Source: a virus. Taken from it: a stretch of 21,036 nucleotides of DNA. The notes below the pieces were generated by a model. That model saw nothing but the letters and a program-made list of their open reading frames with translations. It searched no databases and was not told the DNA's origin. Numbering within the stretch: position 1 is the first letter of the stretch; each line of letters begins with the position of its first letter. The stretch spans positions 1-21,036 of the IMG/VR virus record IMGVR_UViG_3300036945_000842; one strand, given 5' to 3'. The position numbers were made by a program, and so were the translations under genes. Below are positions 12,199-17,369 of the stretch, one piece after another.

Positions 12199-12452
12199 AT
12201 GTCAGCAAAGTATGGAATTTTTTTAGGAGCGAGGAATTGGCGGGCGAAAAATTAAAACCGTGTCCATTATGCGGACGGGAGTCCCATGCAATTCAGCCGA
12301 TCACGGGGAAAAGGCAGTCGTGGAACATTGGTTGCGGAACCGGACGCACCGAACACGATCCTACCGACGAATACGGTTGCGGGCTTGTGTTGTTTGGTCC
12401 CAGCAATGTCACGCGGTCAAAGATGGTTGCGAAGTGGAATAAAAGAAACTGA
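12192..12452 (+). CDS. Lar-like (restriction alleviation type) zinc-ribbon protein, start uncertain
   Basis: The frame encodes 'EKLKPCPLCGRESHAI', then 'WNIGCGTG', 'YGCGLVLFG' and ends 'KMVAKWNKR'. This fits the Lar-type small zinc protein pattern (L-K-P-C-P-x-C-G, second Cys pair, final W-N-x-R), known from phages and prophages and named for relief of host restriction. Three starts are possible. GTG 12192 is in frame but only three bases from GGAG. TTG 12237 has AGGAG seven bases upstream and gives MAGEKLKPCPLCG, the most natural beginning. ATG 12199, the one best placed for the leader, is one base out of frame and would fit if the T7 run at about 12218 had eight T. Coordinates use the GTG; the TTG is my preferred alternative. 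Confidence 0.6.
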   Translation: MSYVSKVWNFFRSEELAGEKLKPCPLCGRESHAIQPITGKRQSWNIGCGTGRTEHDPTDEYGCGLVLFGPSNVTRSKMVAKWNKRN

Positions 12453-12468
12453 TACAAGTAGTGGTAAC

Positions 12469-12591
12469 CATTCGCTCTGCTGGTTGGATTCGTGGTCAAG
12501 TCTTTCATGTGAAACCAGCAGTGAAGCGAGCCACAGTAAAGATTGAAGAGGCGGCAATTGCGGCAATCGCGATTTTGAAACAGGCAATCAA
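12469..12591. repeat. 123-bp exact direct repeat, copy 2
   Basis: This segment is identical to 9752-9874. The first 40 bases are the end of the membrane-protein gene at 9496-9795, here without its body and preceded directly by TAA, so they are a relic. The remainder carries the 28-residue GTG-started ORF intact. The copy sits between the Lar-like gene and leader H. Confidence 0.95.
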
Positions 12592-12595
12592 ATAG
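12509..12595 (+). CDS. 28-residue helical peptide (copy 2, intact)
   Basis: GTG at 12509 overlaps a TGA (ATGTGA), and the frame ends in TAG at 12593-12595, directly at leader H. The sequence starts VKPAVKRATVKIEEAAIAAI and ends AILKQAIK. It is an amphipathic helix with basic ends. The duplicate at 9792 encodes the same 27 residues. It is too short for confident calling, and without a full upstream gene here, coupling would depend on the relic frame (GTG 12492 or similar). I list it because the exact duplication retains the whole ORF. Confidence 0.35.
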   Translation: MKPAVKRATVKIEEAAIAAIAILKQAIK

Positions 12596-12656
12596 CAGTG
12601 GACGTGGTGTCCTCTGCTTGTGGGAATTGAAGAAAACAAAGGGAAAGACGATCGAA
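12596..12656 (+). promoter_or_regulatory. Leader element H
   Basis: AGCAGTGGACGTGG spans the preceding TAG, then TGTCCTCTGCTTGTGGG and AATTGAAGAAAACAAAGGG follow. Bases 12600-12649 are identical to 11534-11583 (leader F). A short ACGATCGAA separates it from the ATG at 12657. Confidence 0.85.
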
Positions 12657-12977
12657 ATGAAGATGGCCAAAGCGAGCAAGGAAGACATTGAGCGTTGCAT
12701 CAAGTTCTTCCAGTTCATCGAAGAGTTCATGGAGTATGGCACCCACACGCCGGAGAACGACGAATTCGAGGAAGAATCGATTGATCTGGATTACGAAGCG
12801 TTCGTTGAAAAGCTGCGAGAACTGTGGGGCGGACGGTTCAAGGCCGCGGCTGTTGATTGTGCGTGGACTCGCGTTGTGATGGGCTGCGACATCCTGATCG
12901 ACAACTGTTGCGATCCAAACTCAGATACGCTGGAGTGGAAACCGGAGATCGCGAAACAACTGGCTGCGACCGAGTAG
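12657..12977 (+). CDS. Small acidic protein, unknown
   Basis: This 106-residue protein starts at ATG 12657, directly behind leader H. The upstream in-frame start at 12618 lies inside that conserved leader and is rejected. ATG 12663 is a close alternative. The protein has two short helices (ASKEDIERCIKFFQFIEEFM), a very acidic stretch (ENDEFEEESIDLDYEAFVEK), a 'LRELWGGRFKAAAVDCAWTR' helix with 'VVMGCDILIDNCCDP' following, and an acidic end. There is no membrane segment or known motif. Its negative charge could suggest DNA mimicry or binding of a host protein, but this is speculation. Confidence 0.65.
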   Translation: MKMAKASKEDIERCIKFFQFIEEFMEYGTHTPENDEFEEESIDLDYEAFVEKLRELWGGRFKAAAVDCAWTRVVMGCDILIDNCCDPNSDTLEWKPEIAKQLAATE

Positions 12978-13015
12978 GAGCGGACGACGCTTCCTCTACC
13001 CTTTTTGGATTGAAT
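12978..13015 (+). promoter_or_regulatory. Leader element I
   Basis: GAGCGGACGACGC and TTCCTCTACCCTTTTTGG are followed by ATTGAAT and the ATG at 13016. The first half is almost identical to leader G. The A-rich part of block 2 is missing, so this is a shortened copy. Confidence 0.75.
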
Positions 13016-13231
13016 ATGATGATGAAATCAGACGCGGAAATCTGTCGTGAAAAGGGTTGGCAGGTCGGTGATGTGCTTGAGGGTGACGAGGGTTTTGGCC
13101 CAACGCGAATCCTGATCACAGCCATCGGTGAAAAGCACATTTTAGCCAAAGAATTATCTCATAGCGGTGCGGATCGGCAGCGGCAGGAAAGTCACTGGAC
13201 GGTTCAGTGCCGAGAGTGGAAAAAGGTTTGA
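13016..13231 (+). CDS. Small phage protein, unknown (beta-rich)
   Basis: This 71-residue protein starts at the triple ATG 13016-13024, right behind leader I. It reads MMMKSDAEICREKGWQVGDV, then 'LEGDEGFGPTRILITAIGEK', 'HILAKEL', and ends 'SHWTVQCREWKKV'. The alternation of 'G-W-x-V-G-D-V-L-E-G' and 'R-I-x-I-T-A-I-G' suggests a small beta barrel. I believe similar small proteins occur in other phages, but I cannot name a family from memory. No metal motif or membrane segment is present. Confidence 0.65.
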   Translation: MMMKSDAEICREKGWQVGDVLEGDEGFGPTRILITAIGEKHILAKELSHSGADRQRQESHWTVQCREWKKV

Positions 13232-13292
13232 AACTAGTGTTGAGCGTGGATTGTGCGATGGGTGCAATCCTGACATGCACTGCGGACGAAAG

Positions 13293-13325
13293 TAACAGCG
13301 GATAACCATTCCGGTCCTGCCTGCA
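13293..13325 (+). promoter_or_regulatory. Partial leader element (no gene directly after it)
   Basis: TAACAGCGGATAACCATT and CCGGTCCTGCCTGC match the first block of the leader elements, including the preceding TAA. No A-rich second block and no start codon follow. A 14-residue frame, MCDGCNPDMHCGRK, ends at this TAA (TTG 13251), which is tantalising but far too short to call. Confidence 0.45.
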
Positions 13326-13441
13326 GTTTTGCTGTCTTTCCGTAAATCTTTTCAATCTGTATTATTCTGTATTGCGCAATAAGCCGATACTGTTATTGTA
13401 CTGACATACGAGTCGCAAAGTGCGAAACGCAAAACAACTGT

Positions 13442-13464
13442 GAGGCCGCAAGCCTCGAGGAGAA
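13442..13464 (+). promoter_or_regulatory. Hairpin and ribosome binding site before the frame-shifted small gene
   Basis: GAGGC (13442-13446) pairs with GCCTC (13452-13456) around a five-base loop, and a strong GAGGAGAA (13457-13464) follows at once, placed correctly for ATG 13470. CCTCGAGG (13453-13460) is self-complementary, so part of the binding site can compete for pairing with the hairpin. The 210 bases between 13232 and 13441 contain, besides the partial leader, only AT-rich sequence with the repeated TCTGTATT; I see no gene there. Confidence 0.5.
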
Positions 13465-13469
13465 CGACC

Positions 13470-13687
13470 ATGACAAATTAAAAGCCACACGCGCACCAGG
13501 CGGGGGGCGCAAGTCCTCATACGGTGAGCCGACATTGCCATTTGCCGCTCGACTCCCAGAGTCAGTGATTGCGATTGCAAAATTTGTGGGCGGCGGAAAT
13601 GCAACGCTAGGGATCGTTGAAATTGTTAAGCAGTCTGTGCAGTATCGGCTGGAGCATGGATCTGGTGAGCCAAGATTTTTGGACTAG
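13470..13687 (+). pseudogene. Small conserved-looking gene with a one-base frame break after the start
   Basis: ATG 13470 has the strongest ribosome binding site of the region but hits TAA after three codons. One base out of frame, 13475-13684 is open for 70 residues that look real: KLKATRAPGGGRKSSYGEP, then LPFAARLPESVIAIAKFVGG, 'GIVEIVKQSVQYRLEHG' and 'EPRFLD'. One additional A in the AAA after ATGAC would give MTKLKATRAPGGG. The helical middle with 'PESVIAIAKFV' resembles a ribbon-helix-helix or similar small DNA-binding protein, but this is weak. It is either a pseudogene, a sequencing error, or a case of -1 frameshifting. No canonical slippery heptamer is present. Confidence 0.6.
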
Positions 13688-13721
13688 CAGCGGATCGGAA
13701 CACCGATAGTGGGGAGTGCAA
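13688..13721 (+). promoter_or_regulatory. Leader element J (diverged)
   Basis: CAGCGGATCGGAACACCGAT contains a five-pair hairpin, ATCGG/CCGAT, and is followed by AGTGGGGAGTGCAA with a GGGGAG ribosome binding site before ATG 13722. The first six bases after TAG match the other leaders; the rest has diverged. Confidence 0.55.
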
Positions 13722-14009
13722 ATGCTGATTGCAATTGATTTTGATGAGACATTAACCGCAGACGCGGAGCTGTGGCGTGGCTTCGTCGATCTGTGCGCGG
13801 CTGGAGAGCACCGCATTGTGTGCGTGACGGCTCGGAGAGACACAGGCGAAAACCGCGACACGCTCAGCGAGTGGATGGAATCGCATGGAATCAGCCTGCG
13901 TGTGTATTTCACGGGGCTTGGAAGCAAAACCGACTTTATGGAGCAACGCGGGCTCAAGGTCGATGTTTGGATTGATGACGATCCGCGAAAATGTGCCTTG
14001 GGGCACTGA
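13722..14009 (+). CDS. HAD-superfamily hydrolase (small phosphatase)
   Basis: This 95-residue protein starts at ATG 13722, seven bases after GGGGAG; an in-frame GTG at 13716 overlaps the binding site. HAD motif I is IAIDFDETLT (Asp6 nucleophile, Asp8 acid/base), motif II is CVTARRD, and motif IV is WIDDDP near the end. The cap domain is reduced to a small helical insert, as in minimal HAD phosphatases. Such phage proteins may remove phosphates from nucleotides or DNA 3' ends, but the substrate cannot be told from sequence. Its stop codon TGA at 14007-14009 is the first base-paired element of the tRNA-like RNA that follows. Confidence 0.82.
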   Translation: MLIAIDFDETLTADAELWRGFVDLCAAGEHRIVCVTARRDTGENRDTLSEWMESHGISLRVYFTGLGSKTDFMEQRGLKVDVWIDDDPRKCALGH

Positions 14010-14101
14010 TCGGAGGCGTGGACAGTGACACGCGGTGGTAAAGCCCGAGAGGATGACGGCCATCGAGCGACGGCTCAGCAGGTGCGATTCCTGCCCGATC
14101 A
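14007..14101 (+). ncRNA. tRNA-like cloverleaf RNA, non-standard anticodon arm
   Basis: Five stems fold into a cloverleaf of 95 bases. TGATCGG (14007-14013) pairs with CCGATCA (14095-14101) as a seven-pair acceptor stem. GCGTG (14016-14020) pairs with CACGC (14029-14033) as a D-like arm. GGTGG (14034-14038) pairs with CCATC (14060-14064), with one G-U pair, as an anticodon-like stem. GAGC (14065-14068) pairs with GCTC (14073-14076) like a class II variable arm. GCAGG (14078-14082) pairs with CCTGC (14090-14094) around the seven-base T-like loop TGCGATT. The anticodon-like loop is 21 rather than 7 bases, and no CCA is encoded. It may be a degenerate class II tRNA, a tRNA mimic, or another structured RNA. 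Confidence 0.4.
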
Positions 14102-14111
14102 ATTTTAATTC

Positions 14112-14140
14112 GAGCAGCGGACTGGTTTTCCACTGCCTCA
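14112..14140 (+). promoter_or_regulatory. Leader-like inverted repeat without an adjacent gene (element K)
   Basis: GAGCAGCGGACTGG and TTTTCCACTGCCTC resemble the first block of the leader elements. GCAG-GGA pairs with TCC-CTGC apart from one mismatch. No start codon follows closely. Between here and the holin-like gene the sequence also holds a six-pair hairpin, AGCGGT/ACCGCT (14204-14218), and two TTGAC hexamers (14164 and 14246) without good -10 partners. Confidence 0.45.
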
Positions 14141-14278
14141 CACCCTAAGCCACTTTTTTCGATTTGACCTGGACAGATTTCAAAACTGCTGTAGACTTCA
14201 GCGAGCGGTGGAACCGCTACACCTCAAAAAATACGATCCCCTGTATTGACTGCCGTTTTTCGCGGCGGAGGTGTAGCC

Positions 14279-14479
14279 GTGCCTGCAAATGTAAAAAAAG
14301 TCTGGTATAGCAAAACCAGCATCTTCGGGGCTCTGCAGCTTGCAGCCGGAACCCTCGCTCTATTCGCGGGCTCGGATCTTATCCAGCAACACCCGCAAGC
14401 TGTGGCCGCAATCGCAGCGGCATCCGGTGTGATCACGATCGGTCTTCGGTTTATCACATCCTTGCCAGTGGAGTGGTAA
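14279..14479 (+). CDS. Holin-like two-helix membrane protein
   Basis: This 66-residue protein starts at GTG 14279, seven bases after GGAGG (14267-14271); an upstream in-frame TTG at 14246 has no binding site. After a basic start (VPANVKKVWYSK), residues about 14-31 form a first membrane helix (SIFGALQLAAGTLALFAG), a polar loop follows (SDLIQQHPQ), and residues about 41-59 form a second (AVAAIAAASGVITIGLRFI). The size, the 'KKVWYSKT-GALQL' start and the position before a lysin match small class II holins, which permeabilise the inner membrane to time lysis. The function is inferred from topology and context. Confidence 0.68.
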   Translation: MPANVKKVWYSKTSIFGALQLAAGTLALFAGSDLIQQHPQAVAAIAAASGVITIGLRFITSLPVEW

Positions 14480-14482
14480 ACG

Positions 14483-15103
14483 ATGGCCAAGAAAGCCGCA
14501 AAAAAGGCACCAGCCAAACGCAAGTCACGGGCAAAAGTGCCTGTGGTGCCTACTGTTGTGCCTGCCGTCGATCTGCTCAGCGAAGACGCGAAGGCAAAAG
14601 TACTTGAGGCATTGTGGAATAACACGCATCCGCCGATTCCAACCTGGCTTTTAAGCGGGCTGAAAGCGTTGCTGCTGATTGCGGTTGGCGTTGCTGCGGG
14701 GATCTGGTTTGCGGGCGGGATCGATGTGAGCCCTGACAACAAGCCAGAGCCAACGCCGGCACCAGTTCCGGAACCGGTCAAATCCTTTCGCGTCATCTTC
14801 GTCAAGGAATCCGGTCAAACGCTCCAGGGCGAGCAACTGGCAATTCCCGGGGCGAAAGAGATCCGCGAATACCTGACTGCGAAAACAACCCCGGAAGGCG
14901 GGCAAGTTGGCTGGCGTGAATACGATCCACAGCAGCAGACGGCGAGCGAACAGCCGACGATGCGCGCTCTGTGGGAAGCCGCAAAACCTAGCCTGCTGCC
15001 TGCTCCATGCCTGATTGTCGAAGTGAACGGCAAGGCCACTGTGATGCCGTTTCCAAAGACCGTAGCAGAAGCGGTTGAGACGTTTAAAAAGGCAGGTGGC
15101 TAG
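14483..15103 (+). CDS. Membrane-anchored protein with a thioredoxin-like external domain
   Basis: In this 206-residue protein, residues 1-20 are Lys/Ala-rich (cytoplasmic) and 57-80 form one membrane helix (LLSGLKALLLIAVGVAAGIW). A Pro-rich linker (84-99) follows, and 100-206 form a compact alpha/beta domain. The order strand (FRVIFVKES), helix, strand (VGWREYD), helix, strand (PAPCLIVEVNGK) and a final helix (AEAVETFKKAGG) resembles a thioredoxin fold, but the CxxC active site is absent. It is N-in, C-out, the topology of an inner-membrane spanin. It starts three bases after the holin-like gene. A role in lysis is inferred from position only; the fold call is tentative. Confidence 0.65.
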   Translation: MAKKAAKKAPAKRKSRAKVPVVPTVVPAVDLLSEDAKAKVLEALWNNTHPPIPTWLLSGLKALLLIAVGVAAGIWFAGGIDVSPDNKPEPTPAPVPEPVKSFRVIFVKESGQTLQGEQLAIPGAKEIREYLTAKTTPEGGQVGWREYDPQQQTASEQPTMRALWEAAKPSLLPAPCLIVEVNGKATVMPFPKTVAEAVETFKKAGG

Positions 15104-15930
15104 TGGCTGAGTTTTACAAAAACATTCCGATCATTGACACGGAAGCCCCGGACAACGATGTGCTCTTTCCAGCCGGAATGACGTTCGGTCTAGTGCCTCG
15201 CGACTACTCGCAAGAGCCTGAGGCGTTGTTCTCGCCACCGAGCGACATGCAGTTGATACCAGAGTCAGAATGGGACTCGCGATTTGATGAGCAGGAGCGA
15301 CTGCAATCGAGCCTCGAACATATTTATTTGAGCGGGCCGAATGGAACGCCAGCGTTCGTGAATCTCGACCAGAACGGCCACGGTTACTGTTGGGCATACT
15401 CAACTGGCCAGTCGATCATGCTCGACCGGCTGCGACGAAATCTGCCGATGATCCGCCTGAATCCACACGCGACGGCGGCAATTATTAAGAAGGGCCGCGA
15501 CGAAGGTGGCTGGTGCGGGCTGTCCGCGAAGTTCGCACGTGAGATCGGCTACGCGATGGAAGGCAATCAGGCTGGACAATGGCCGCTCCATTCTCGCGAC
15601 CTGCGAAACGACACGCCAGAGCTGCGGACGCAGATGGTGAAGTATCGCATCGACGAAGACTTTGTTGATCTGACGCGCCAAGTGTATGACCAGAATCTAA
15701 CGACAGCTCAGGTGGCCACATGCGGTTTTCTGAACATCCCCGGACCCGGAGATTATAACTGGTGGGGCCATTCTGTTTGCCGTGTTCGATGGGTGCGGAT
15801 TGAACGCGGATCATGGGGCCAACTGATCCTGAACTCATGGAAGGGCTGGGGGCGTCATGGTCTTGGTGTTCTGCGAGGTAGCAAGGCAATCTGTAACGGG
15901 GCACTGGCAGTAAGGAGCACAACAGCATGA
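15103..15930 (+). CDS. Papain-family (C1) cysteine peptidase, probable lysis enzyme
   Basis: This 275-residue protein has a GTG start overlapping the previous stop by one base. Residues Gln90 and Cys96 sit in 'QNGHGYCWAYSTGQS', the oxyanion Gln and nucleophile of papain-type enzymes. His223 sits in 'WWGHSVCRV', and Asn244 in 'LNSWKGWG', which matches the papain 'NSWGxxWG' motif closely. There is no signal peptide, so release through the holin is expected. It has about 80 N-terminal residues that could be a propeptide or binding region. Its place between the holin-like gene and a lipoprotein gene suggests that it acts on the cell envelope, as an endolysin-like peptidase or by cutting envelope proteins. 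Catalytic identity is strong; the target is inference. Confidence 0.83.
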   Translation: MAEFYKNIPIIDTEAPDNDVLFPAGMTFGLVPRDYSQEPEALFSPPSDMQLIPESEWDSRFDEQERLQSSLEHIYLSGPNGTPAFVNLDQNGHGYCWAYSTGQSIMLDRLRRNLPMIRLNPHATAAIIKKGRDEGGWCGLSAKFAREIGYAMEGNQAGQWPLHSRDLRNDTPELRTQMVKYRIDEDFVDLTRQVYDQNLTTAQVATCGFLNIPGPGDYNWWGHSVCRVRWVRIERGSWGQLILNSWKGWGRHGLGVLRGSKAICNGALAVRSTTA

Positions 15931-16508
15931 GATACTTGATTTGCGTTTTGTTGCTTTGTGGATGCGGCGGCACTGCCAGCCAGAAGCCGGCTGAGTTTAC
16001 AGTAACTGTGCAGCAGGCCGCTGAACATCACAGCAAAACAATCGCGGTGATTGAATCGACACGTCAGGAAATCGTGTCGCAGAATGAGCAGATCATCGAC
16101 ACGTTAAAAATAGTGGAAGCAAAACTGATTGTTCCGAAACCCCAACGGGAGGAGGTGATCAAGTCTGCTGAACCGCAGGAGGAACCACGGGCGAACCCGG
16201 CTCAAACGACAATCCCGGTTGCTCAGCCTCCTGCGGTTCGTTCTTCTGGTCCGCTAAAGCTGTCGTGGAACGTAGATGGTAACTGGAATCCGACGATCCT
16301 TGAGACCGCGAAACACCTCCGCGAAGATCACGGAATTATCGCCGATGGCATGAGCCACCAGCAGATGCACGACATGCACGCGGCTGCTCACGAGGGTCGG
16401 AAAGTGGCGAACAAATCACAGCCGGTGCAGATGATCAATCGCGGGTCAACCTGCCCGAATGGTCAATGTCCTTCGCCTCGCCGTGGATTGTTTGGACGAC
16501 GACGATGA
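15927..16508 (+). CDS. Lipoprotein, possible outer-membrane lysis partner
   Basis: This 193-residue protein is coupled to the peptidase by ATGA. The N-terminus MRYLICVLLLCGCGG is a lipoprotein signal with lipobox Leu10-Cys11-Gly12-Cys13. The next 60 residues are helical (QQAAEHHSKTIAVIESTRQE with a second helix), then a Pro/Glu-rich linker. A conserved-looking segment 'LKLSWNVDGNWNPTILETAK' and 'LREDHGIIADGMSHQQMHDM' with many His follows. The end, CPNGQCPSPRRGLFGRRR, is basic with a Cys pair and looks like tails I associate with planctomycete secreted proteins. It may act like an outer-membrane spanin, but it is longer than usual and not embedded in the partner gene. Confidence 0.65.
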   Translation: MRYLICVLLLCGCGGTASQKPAEFTVTVQQAAEHHSKTIAVIESTRQEIVSQNEQIIDTLKIVEAKLIVPKPQREEVIKSAEPQEEPRANPAQTTIPVAQPPAVRSSGPLKLSWNVDGNWNPTILETAKHLREDHGIIADGMSHQQMHDMHAAAHEGRKVANKSQPVQMINRGSTCPNGQCPSPRRGLFGRRR

Positions 16509-16792
16509 GCTTTCTGCGAATCACAGAGCGGGTGAAATCGACAGCAAATGCAATGCTGTTTGATTTGTTTCACACGGGTCGATTAGAGGTCGGTGGTCGA
16601 ACCATCCAGCTAAGGGAATTGCTTTTGCCGGTCGGCACCCGTGAAGAAGATCATATTGTCTGGCGATTTTCAGAGGCCGTGAGAGTCGCAACTCCGGGGC
16701 CTGATGCGTGGATAACGACCGTAAAGCAGTACAGAGATCGAATCGAGTTCAGTGTGCGACCTTGGGCCGATGTGAGGATCGAATTCGAATGA
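16505..16792 (+). CDS. Small unknown protein
   Basis: This 95-residue protein starts at ATG 16505, overlapping the lipoprotein stop as ATGA; the in-frame ATG at 16466 lies inside that gene and is less likely. It is mostly beta with charged edges: 'TNAMLFDLFHTGRL'-like segment first (here STANAMLFDLFHTGRLEVGG), then 'TIQLRELLLPVG', 'VWRFSEAVRV' and 'RIEFSVRPWADVRIEFE'. There is no signal, membrane helix or motif. It is followed by another ATGA-coupled gene, so it belongs to the same late transcript. Function unknown. Confidence 0.62.
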   Translation: MSFLRITERVKSTANAMLFDLFHTGRLEVGGRTIQLRELLLPVGTREEDHIVWRFSEAVRVATPGPDAWITTVKQYRDRIEFSVRPWADVRIEFE

Positions 16793-17079
16793 CAATCGAA
16801 GACACAATTATCGCCAGCGTCATCCATGAGCATCAGCGGATGGTCAGCGGTGGGCGGACTAATCTGGATGACGCACGGTCGATCGGTAAGTATGGCCGCA
16901 AAATGCTTCGGTGGGCTGACAGCGGAAAACTAAAGGCAACAGACACAAACGAAGAGATTGCAGCGTCACTATCCGCTGGACTTGTAGTGTGGCTGTTCTG
17001 GCAAATCGCTCCAGAACTTTTGCTATGGATTGTCGCTGCGATCAGAAAACGAATTTGGCAACAGGACTCACAACAATGA
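16789..17079 (+). CDS. Small protein with a C-terminal membrane helix
   Basis: This 96-residue protein is coupled by ATGA to the gene before it. The first 65 residues are soluble and helical, with 'VIHEHQRMVSGGRTN' and 'SIGKYGRKMLRWADSGKL' basic segments. Residues about 68-88 (AGLVVWLFWQIAPELLLWIV) form a tail-anchor-like helix rich in Trp, followed by a basic end (RKRIWQQDSQQ). This is an N-out or cytoplasmic, tail-anchored layout. A role in lysis timing or in modifying the host membrane is possible. No family is recognised. Confidence 0.6.
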   Translation: MTIEDTIIASVIHEHQRMVSGGRTNLDDARSIGKYGRKMLRWADSGKLKATDTNEEIAASLSAGLVVWLFWQIAPELLLWIVAAIRKRIWQQDSQQ

Positions 17080-17369
17080 CGGAAGAAGCGAAACCAATCA
17101 CAAGTCAGGTGATCGCATGGGCGGCGGGTCAGCCATTTAATAATGTGCTGCTCATGGCTATTTTGTGCGCGATTGGTTGGGGTGGCTACTATACTATGAC
17201 GGTCGGCATTCCGGCACATTTGCAGCAGATCCAAAAGGGATACGAGAGCCTGACGGAGTCGCATCGAGACGAGCGTGAGCAGACGCAGCAGCTCTATGAC
17301 AGATGGATGAACCGAACGGGCGTTGATGGCGTGTCTAATAGCAAAGTGGCGAACGTACCGAACGAATAA
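17076..17369 (+). CDS. Small membrane protein with coiled-coil tail
   Basis: This 97-residue protein is coupled by ATGA to the previous gene. A polar start (MTEEAKPITSQVIAWAAGQP) precedes one membrane helix (about 22-42, NVLLMAILCAIGWGGYYTMT), then a helix with coiled-coil character (HLQQIQKGYESLTESHRDER with EQTQQLYDRWM). A single helix with an extended charged coil after it is also how many i-spanins look, so this is an alternative inner-membrane partner for the lipoprotein. It is the last gene of the lysis block; leader element L follows its TAA. Function inferred only. Confidence 0.6.
   Translation: MTEEAKPITSQVIAWAAGQPFNNVLLMAILCAIGWGGYYTMTVGIPAHLQQIQKGYESLTESHRDEREQTQQLYDRWMNRTGVDGVSNSKVANVPNE

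Noticed and set aside
13251-13295. 14-residue Cys-rich peptide frame MCDGCNPDMHCGRK
   Set aside because: It ends exactly at a partial leader, which is suggestive, but it is far too short and uses a TTG start.
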